From contig JAHJXP010000090.1 of assembly GCA_018827585.1 (NCBI GenBank), positions 1-9,964 of the forward strand: a stretch of 9,964 nucleotides of DNA, in the 5' to 3' direction. The notes below the pieces were generated by a model, which did no database searches, was not told where the DNA came from, and worked only from the letters and a program-made list of their open reading frames with translations. The stretch is from Pseudomonadota bacterium. Its GTDB lineage: Bacteria; Desulfobacterota; Syntrophia; Syntrophales; UBA5619. Every line of letters starts with the position of its first letter. The stretch's first letter is position 1. Positions 5,487 through 9,964 of this stretch are shown here, one piece after another. The position numbers were made by a program, and so were the translations under genes.

Positions 5487-7068
5487 GCGGAAAAGGATCG
5501 GTCTGCCGTTTGAATCCTCTGCAGCGCCGGAGGGCGTCGATCAGGCACGCGTCCGGATCCTGCGCCGTGTCGATGACAATGTGGGATGCGGCGGGAATCT
5601 CAGTCACGGGATCGAAATCGGCCTTCTGGGCGAGAAAGATCTCCCACCTTCCGTCAGAGGCGTCCCCCTGCCTGTTTTCAAGACGTTCCTTCACCGTTTC
5701 TTCCGGACAGACGCATTCGATGAGAAAGAAATCCGCTCCCGATTCTTTGGCCTTATCGGCGGCTCGGAGGCGTTCCGCCTGCCGTTTGTAAGAGGCGTCG
5801 ATGATCGCCGAACGCCCCTTTGTCAGGTGTGCCGAGGCGGTCTCCAGCGCCCTGGCGTACGTACGGCCCGTGATCTCGTCGGAATAGATCCCCTGGCCGA
5901 AGGCGTCGGGTCGGCGCTCGGCGCTCGGGATCGAGAGAAGTTCCTTGCGCAGGACGTCCGTGCGGATGACCTCTGCGCCGAGCCGCCGGGCGAGGCCCTG
6001 CGCCAGAACGCTCTTCCCCGTTCCCATCAGCCCTGCCGTCAGAATCAGGACCGGCCTCTCCGGCCGGGCGGCGTAAGCGAAGGCCAGGTCGAAATAACGC
6101 GCCGCCGTTTCCCTTGCCTCCTGCCGCTCCTTTTCGCCTATGGCCGGATCGCGGAACCGGAAGCCGACGACCTTGCCGCGGACGTAGGCGTAATAGCACC
6201 GGTAGAAATTGAGGAGCGTCCGGACTTCAGGGTCCGCCGCATGACGGACGTAGGCGTCGACGAATGTCTCCGCCCAGGCGGGGTAGCCGTTGAAGTCCAG
6301 GTCCATCGCCAGAAAGGCGACCTCGGCGGCGACGTCCCCGAAACGGAACCGCTCGTTGAACTCGATGCAGTCGAAGATCGTGATCCCGCCGGCGACGCAG
6401 ATGTGATCGAGGTGGAGGTCCCCGTGGCAGTCCCGGATCCTGTGTTCCGAGACCCTTCTCCTGAAGAGCGGCTCTTCGCGCGCCAGAAAAGCAAAGGCGT
6501 AGGCGCGGATGAACTCATGGCGGCCTCGGGGGATCGTGACCCCGATGTAATCCTCCGTCTGAGCGAAGTTTTCCTCGTGGTTCCGGCGGATCGTCCCAAT
6601 GCCGCCGACCTCGTCGATCCTTCCTCCCGTCTCCGCCTGCCCGTGAAACGCGGCCAGTTTGCGGGCGATGGCGCTCATGACGGCGGGTTCAACCTTGCCC
6701 TCCGCGAGGAGCCGCCCGAGCATCCGCTCCCGGGGGAGCAGCTTCATCCGGACGGCGTAATCAACGATGCGTCTGGTTTCTCCCGGATGGAGTGCGCCCG
6801 CGGCGTCTTCCGCGATGGGAACTACCGCGAGATAGGTTTCCGGCGCGAGGCGCCGGTTCAGGCGGAGTTCCTCCTCGCAGTAAAATTTTCTCTTTTCAAG
6901 AGCGGTGAAATCGAGAAAGCCGAAATCAACGGCCTTTTTGACCTTGTAGACCTCGCTCCCGGCGATGAAGATCAGGGAGATGTGGGTCTGGACGATCTCC
7001 ACGGTTTGCGGCAGGTGCGGGTAGAATTCCGGCCGGCTCATTGCGGCCAGCAGTCCCGGATGCGTCAT
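5437..7068 (-). CDS. Fused aminoglycoside-phosphotransferase-like and P-loop kinase protein
   Basis: This 543-residue cytosolic protein joins two kinase-type domains. The N-terminal part (about 20-330) is related to aminoglycoside/choline phosphotransferases: an ATP-site strand with YKVKK (41-45), the catalytic loop HGDLHLDH (215-222) and the metal-binding DCIEFN (233-238). The C-terminal part (about 338-515) is a P-loop kinase with Walker A GLMGTGKS (346-353), RTDVLRKEL (369-377) resembling a substrate-binding segment, and a lid-like RLENRQ (462-467). This architecture is known as an AAA/zeta-toxin-like predicted kinase (COG2187 plus COG0645). The physiological substrate is unknown, and antibiotic resistance should not be assumed. 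The ATG at 7068 has GGGAGG 6 nt upstream. The last roughly 25 residues, rich in Pro and Arg (PFPPTS, PPPPRR), look like a non-conserved tail and run 50 bp into the 3' end of bamD. It lies 77 bp downstream of tex, on the same strand. Confidence 0.87.
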   Translation of the reverse strand: MTHPGLLAAMSRPEFYPHLPQTVEIVQTHISLIFIAGSEVYKVKKAVDFGFLDFTALEKRKFYCEEELRLNRRLAPETYLAVVPIAEDAAGALHPGETRRIVDYAVRMKLLPRERMLGRLLAEGKVEPAVMSAIARKLAAFHGQAETGGRIDEVGGIGTIRRNHEENFAQTEDYIGVTIPRGRHEFIRAYAFAFLAREEPLFRRRVSEHRIRDCHGDLHLDHICVAGGITIFDCIEFNERFRFGDVAAEVAFLAMDLDFNGYPAWAETFVDAYVRHAADPEVRTLLNFYRCYYAYVRGKVVGFRFRDPAIGEKERQEARETAARYFDLAFAYAARPERPVLILTAGLMGTGKSVLAQGLARRLGAEVIRTDVLRKELLSIPSAERRPDAFGQGIYSDEITGRTYARALETASAHLTKGRSAIIDASYKRQAERLRAADKAKESGADFFLIECVCPEETVKERLENRQGDASDGRWEIFLAQKADFDPVTEIPAASHIVIDTAQDPDACLIDALRRCRGFKRQTDPFPPTSCPPPPRRGVFSSR

Positions 7069-7145
7069 TTTTTCCTCCCTGATATACGAACATGTATGTT
7101 GTCAAATGTGCCGGGCCGCATTCATCATGGTTTCCGTGCGATTGG
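7069..7145 (-). other. Short tex-to-kinase spacer with a small palindrome
   Basis: This 77-bp gap holds the kinase ribosome binding site (complement of 7074-7079) and a palindrome AACAT-GT-ATGTT at 7089-7100. No strong terminator hairpin with a U-run follows tex, so read-through transcription into the kinase gene is plausible. Confidence 0.4.
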
Positions 7146-9527
7146 TCATCGATTCTTCCCGAAGACCGCGGCGAACGGGTTGTTGAACGGGACCTTCTCG
7201 TCGCGCGGTTTCTCCTGAGGCGGCTTTCTCTGCACCGGCTTGTGCTGCGGCGGTTTCCCCGGAGCGATTTTTGGCCGGTGCCCTTCCCCGGCGGGCTGGT
7301 TCTCCCGAATCTCCTTTTTCTCACCGGGACTTGCGGATTTCTTTTCCCCCGCAGGATATTTTTTCAGCGTCAGTGAAATCCGTTTCCGCTCCAGATCGAC
7401 GGCGAGGACGGTCACCTCGACGGTCTGGCGGACCTTCAGCACCTCGCCGGGGTCCTTCACGAACCGGTCGGCGATCTGGCTCAGGTGGACGAGGCCGTCC
7501 TGGTGGACGCCGATGTCCACGAATGCCCCGAAGGCGGTCAGGTTCGTCACGATCCCCGGGAGCTTCATCCCGGGCGTCAGCTCCTCCATCTTTTCGATCC
7601 CCTCGGCGAAACGGAAGGCCTCGAACCGTTCACGCGGGTCGCGGCCGGGCCGGTCCAGTTCGGCGAGGATGTCGTTCAGTGTCGGAAGGCCGACCTCGTC
7701 CGTGACGTACCGGGCCGGATCGATCCGCTTCCGGAGGGCCTCGTCGCGCATCAGGTCGGCGATGGAGCAGTCCAGGTCATCCGCCATCCGATCGACGATT
7801 GCATAGCTTTCGGGGTGGACGGCGCTTGCGTCGAGGGGGTTCTCCCCGTTGCGGATCCGGAGGAAGCCGGCGGCCTGCACGAAGGCCTTCACGCCGAGGC
7901 GGGGCACCTCTCTCAGGGCCACGCGCGACGGGAACGGGCCATGCTCGTCGCGCCAGGCGACGATTTTGGCCGCCAGGGCGGGGCCGAGGCCGGAGACGTA
8001 GGTGAGGAGCGCCGCGCTTGCCGTGTTCAGCTCGACGCCGACCGCGTTCACGCAGCTCATGACCGTGTCATCGAGGCTCTGCTTTAGTTCCGTCTGATCG
8101 ACGTCGTGCTGGTACTGCCCCACGCCGATCGCCTTCGGGTCGATTTTGACCAGCTCGGCCAGCGGGTCCGTAAGCCGCCGGCCGATGGAGACCGCACCGC
8201 GGACGGTGACGTCCTCGTTCGGAAACTCCTCCCGGGCGATCTTGGAGGCGGAATAGACCGAGGCGCCGCTCTCGTTGACCATAATGATCTGTATCGTTTC
8301 GGGGAGATCCAGCGTCCGGAGGAAGGTCTCCGTCTCCCGTCCCGCCGTGCCGTTTCCGATGGCGACCGCCTCGATCCGGAACCGCGCGCAAAGCGTCCGG
8401 ACCGTCTCGGCCGCCTGGCTCCGCGCCCTTTCCGAGAGGTGGGGGAAGACCGCGTCGTGGTGGAGGAGCTTGCCCTGGGCGTCAAGGCAGACGAGCTTGC
8501 ACCCCGTCCGGAAGCCGGGATCAAGGGCGAGGAGCCGCTTCTGGCCGAGCGGCGGGGCAAGAAGGAGCTGGCGGAGGTTGTCGGCGAAGACGCGGATCGC
8601 TTCCGCGTCGGCCCGTTTCTTCGCGGCCATGCGGATCTCCGTTTCCATCGCGTTGGCGAGAAGCCGCCGGTAGCCGTCCTCCACGGCCATCCGGACCTGT
8701 TCGGAGGCCGGACGGTTTCCGGTGACAAACATCGCGTCGAGCAGCGAAATCGCCTCCGTCTCCGGCGGGACGACACGGAGGGTCAGGAACTCTTCCTTCT
8801 CGCCGCGCCGCATCGCGAGGATCCGGTGCGAGGGCGCCTTGGCTGCCTGTTCCTCCCAGTCGAAGTAGTCCCGGTATCGGCTCCCTTCCGTCTCCTTGCC
8901 CGCGATCACCTTCGCCTGGAAGAGGGCCTTCGCCGTGAAGAACTCCCGTATCCGGGCGCGGGCCTGTTCGTTTTCGTTCACCCACTCGGCGATGATGTCC
9001 CTCGCCCCGGCGAGCGCCTCCTCTGCGGAGGCGACCCCTTTTTCCGGATCGATGAATGCGGCCGCCGCCTCAGACGGGTCGAACGCCTCGGCCTGGGCGA
9101 AAATCTGCTGTGCGAGCGGTTCCAGCCCCTTCTCCCGGGCGACGGTCGCCCGCGTCCGCCGCTTGGGGCGGAAGGGGAGGTAGATGTCCTCGAGAACGGC
9201 GAGCGTTCCCGCGGCGGTGATCTTTGCCGCAAGCTCGTCGGTGAGGAGTTCCCTCTCCGTCAGCGATTTGATGATCGCCTCGCGGCGCTTATCCAGTTCT
9301 TCGAGCTGGACAAGGCGGTCGCGGATGTCGGTGATCTGCACCTCGTCGAGGGTTCCCGTCGCCTCCTTCCGGTAGCGGGCGATGAAGGGCACCGTCGCCC
9401 CTTCGCCGAGGAGTTGCGCGGCCGCCGAGACCTGCGCTTTGTCGATCCTGAGTTCTGCCGCGATCTGCGAATGATAGCGCCCTGCGGGAGTTGCCGTGGG
9501 TGTGTCGTTCTTTGAGGGTTCCGTCAT
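7146..9527 (-). CDS. tex: Tex-family RNA/DNA-binding protein (transcription accessory protein)
   Basis: This 793-residue protein is of the Tex/Spt6-like family, which binds nucleic acids and influences transcription and RNA metabolism. The conserved start region GEGATVPFIARYRKEATGTL (41-60) is followed by LEDIYLPFRPKRRTRA (112-127). A YqgF/RNase H-like domain carries DPGFRTGCK (336-344) and AIGNGTAGRETE (389-400). MVNESGASVYSAS (416-428) and AVSIGRRLTDPLAELVKIDP (445-464) are hallmark Tex blocks. Helix-hairpin-helix elements are at about 505-560 (GLGPALAAKIV, 513-523), and a C-terminal S1 RNA-binding domain spans about 652-722 (TAFGAFVDIGVHQDGLVHLS, 664-683). The start at 9527 (MTEPSKND) is chosen by homology, and AAGGA lies close upstream. 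The region further upstream in the same frame is low-complexity and unrelated. An unusual Lys/Pro/Gln-rich tail (about 725-780) precedes the end FAAVFGKNR. Confidence 0.95.
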   Translation of the reverse strand: MTEPSKNDTPTATPAGRYHSQIAAELRIDKAQVSAAAQLLGEGATVPFIARYRKEATGTLDEVQITDIRDRLVQLEELDKRREAIIKSLTERELLTDELAAKITAAGTLAVLEDIYLPFRPKRRTRATVAREKGLEPLAQQIFAQAEAFDPSEAAAAFIDPEKGVASAEEALAGARDIIAEWVNENEQARARIREFFTAKALFQAKVIAGKETEGSRYRDYFDWEEQAAKAPSHRILAMRRGEKEEFLTLRVVPPETEAISLLDAMFVTGNRPASEQVRMAVEDGYRRLLANAMETEIRMAAKKRADAEAIRVFADNLRQLLLAPPLGQKRLLALDPGFRTGCKLVCLDAQGKLLHHDAVFPHLSERARSQAAETVRTLCARFRIEAVAIGNGTAGRETETFLRTLDLPETIQIIMVNESGASVYSASKIAREEFPNEDVTVRGAVSIGRRLTDPLAELVKIDPKAIGVGQYQHDVDQTELKQSLDDTVMSCVNAVGVELNTASAALLTYVSGLGPALAAKIVAWRDEHGPFPSRVALREVPRLGVKAFVQAAGFLRIRNGENPLDASAVHPESYAIVDRMADDLDCSIADLMRDEALRKRIDPARYVTDEVGLPTLNDILAELDRPGRDPRERFEAFRFAEGIEKMEELTPGMKLPGIVTNLTAFGAFVDIGVHQDGLVHLSQIADRFVKDPGEVLKVRQTVEVTVLAVDLERKRISLTLKKYPAGEKKSASPGEKKEIRENQPAGEGHRPKIAPGKPPQHKPVQRKPPQEKPRDEKVPFNNPFAAVFGKNR

Positions 9528-9714
9528 GATCCTTGCCGCCTTTCGGGGTATTCCGATATTGCGCCCCTCATACCACAGGGAAGGAGGTTTTATGAAATGA
9601 AATGTCGCGGGGGAGGATGGAAGGCGGCGATTGTCGGCTCGACAAACTCTTCGTTGACGGCGATGTCGAGCCGGACCTTCCGGAGAAGGCCGCCGGGGAA
9701 TCACCTCCGTGACT
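9528..9714. other. Region upstream of tex
   Basis: Apart from the possible P-II-like remnant, nothing certain is seen here. No good leftward -35/-10 pair for tex was identified. On the plus strand a strong GGAGG (9583-9587) precedes ATGs at 9592 and 9597, but the first opens a two-codon frame and the second a 57-codon Arg-rich frame without recognisable features. Confidence 0.35.
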
Positions 9715-9718
9715 TCAT
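9590..9718 (-). pseudogene. Possible degenerate P-II-like gene fragment
   Basis: On the minus strand, an ATG at 9718 overlaps the stop of the preceding fragment (ATGA) but closes after five codons. Reading across one apparent base loss gives VTEVIP. After a second shift, the frame from 9700 to 9590 reads PGGLLRKVRLDIAV then NEEFVEPTIAAF, resembling the strand-helix segment of P-II proteins (KVKIEIVV...DKVIEAI). The central T-loop and the C-terminal GDGKIF block are absent. I interpret this tentatively as a decayed or error-containing P-II-like remnant. Similarity over fewer than 30 residues is weak evidence, and chance is possible. Confidence 0.25.
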
Positions 9719-9964
9719 CTTTTTTCTCCCCGTCGTGATCCGCGCCAGAACCAGGCGTAGATGCCGGCATTGAGGAGGAGGACGAAAAGCCCGAGGCCGA
9801 TCTGGAGTTCCCGTGTAAGATCGTCGGCGTCCGGTAGAGCTTCACCTTTGCCGTGTCCCTCAGCCAGAAAAGATCCTTGGAGTACTGATCCTGCCCCCGC
9901 CAGTAGTTGTTCGAAGACGCCGCCTCAGCCGCGTATTTCAGGATCGCCTTGTGTTCCTTCGGCA
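9715..9964 (-). pseudogene. Partial, apparently frameshifted gene: TRAP-type solute-binding C-terminus plus membrane tail
   Basis: The gene enters from the right window edge, so its 5' end is missing. From the edge, one frame reads PKEHKAILKYAAEAASSN, then DQYSKDL and VKLYRTP, which resembles the C-terminal part of TRAP-transporter periplasmic binding proteins (DctP), where ...YRTPDDIL... is expected. At about 9822-9828 the sense-strand reading CCGAC would need one extra G to continue as TPDDLTREL. In that shifted frame it proceeds to a hydrophobic segment (IGLGLFVLLLNAGIYAWFW), a basic tail (RGSRRGEKR) and TGA at 9715-9717. A TM tail is not normal for DctP, so either the gene is a different family or two sequences are joined. 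The single-base discrepancy could be a real mutation or a sequence error. Confidence 0.42.

Noticed and set aside
7079..7105. Leftward promoter TTGACA (complement of 7100-7105) with TATATC or TATCAG before the kinase gene
   Set aside because: Spacers are only 13 or 15 nt, and the implied transcription start would fall within the ribosome binding site, so it is unlikely to be functional despite a perfect -35 box.
5581..7218. Long plus-strand open frame of 545 codons opposite the kinase gene
   Set aside because: The minus-strand frame carries clear kinase motifs and a good ribosome binding site, whereas the plus frame is the GC-rich antisense shadow without family features.
8106..9515. Long plus-strand open frame opposite tex
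   Set aside because: It is an antisense shadow caused by high GC at third codon positions, and the Tex motifs on the minus strand are decisive.
9597..9770. Plus-strand 57-codon frame preceded by GGAGG
   Set aside because: It is Arg-rich with no recognisable motif, lies antisense to protein-like sequence on the minus strand and has no supporting context.

Overview
The window looks like a GC-rich bacterial chromosome segment, most likely from an anaerobic Deltaproteobacterium (Desulfobacterota, perhaps Syntrophales-like). This is inferred from the gene content: phenylacetate-CoA ligase next to a tandem ACT protein, MobA, a BamD-type lipoprotein that implies a Gram-negative envelope, and Tex. 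No rRNA, tRNA, CRISPR array or complete insertion sequence was seen.

Layout. 46-806 (minus): a 63-residue unknown protein translationally coupled through an ATGA overlap to mobA (molybdenum cofactor guanylylation). 807-1108: divergent intergenic region with a good sigma70-like promoter facing right. 1109-3489 (plus): an operon of paaK, a two-ACT-domain protein, and a 144-residue protein made of two repeats ending in CQLGxF. The paaK-ACT gap holds a 162-bp palindromic element flanked by identical 9-bp direct repeats, one of which contains the paaK stop codon. It therefore looks like a small non-autonomous mobile element that split a tightly spaced operon. 3491-4219 (minus): an MTAP/PNP-family nucleoside phosphorylase meeting the operon tail to tail with a 1-nt gap. 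4220-4437: divergent promoter region. 4438-5486 (plus): thioredoxin and a BamD-like lipoprotein, 11 nt apart. 5437-7068 (minus): a fused phosphotransferase-like/P-loop kinase protein whose 3' end overlaps bamD by 50 bp. 7146-9527 (minus): tex, encoding a nucleic-acid-binding YqgF/HhH/S1 protein. 9590-9964 (minus): remnants with apparent frameshifts. One resembles the C-terminus of a TRAP-type solute-binding protein running into a transmembrane tail, followed by a short piece resembling a P-II signalling protein.

Most genes are housekeeping or central metabolism. PaaK and the ACT protein probably act together in aromatic acid or aromatic amino acid metabolism, with the ACT protein as a candidate ligand sensor. 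The CQLGxF protein is the least explained intact gene, and the inserted palindromic element is the most interesting non-coding structure.
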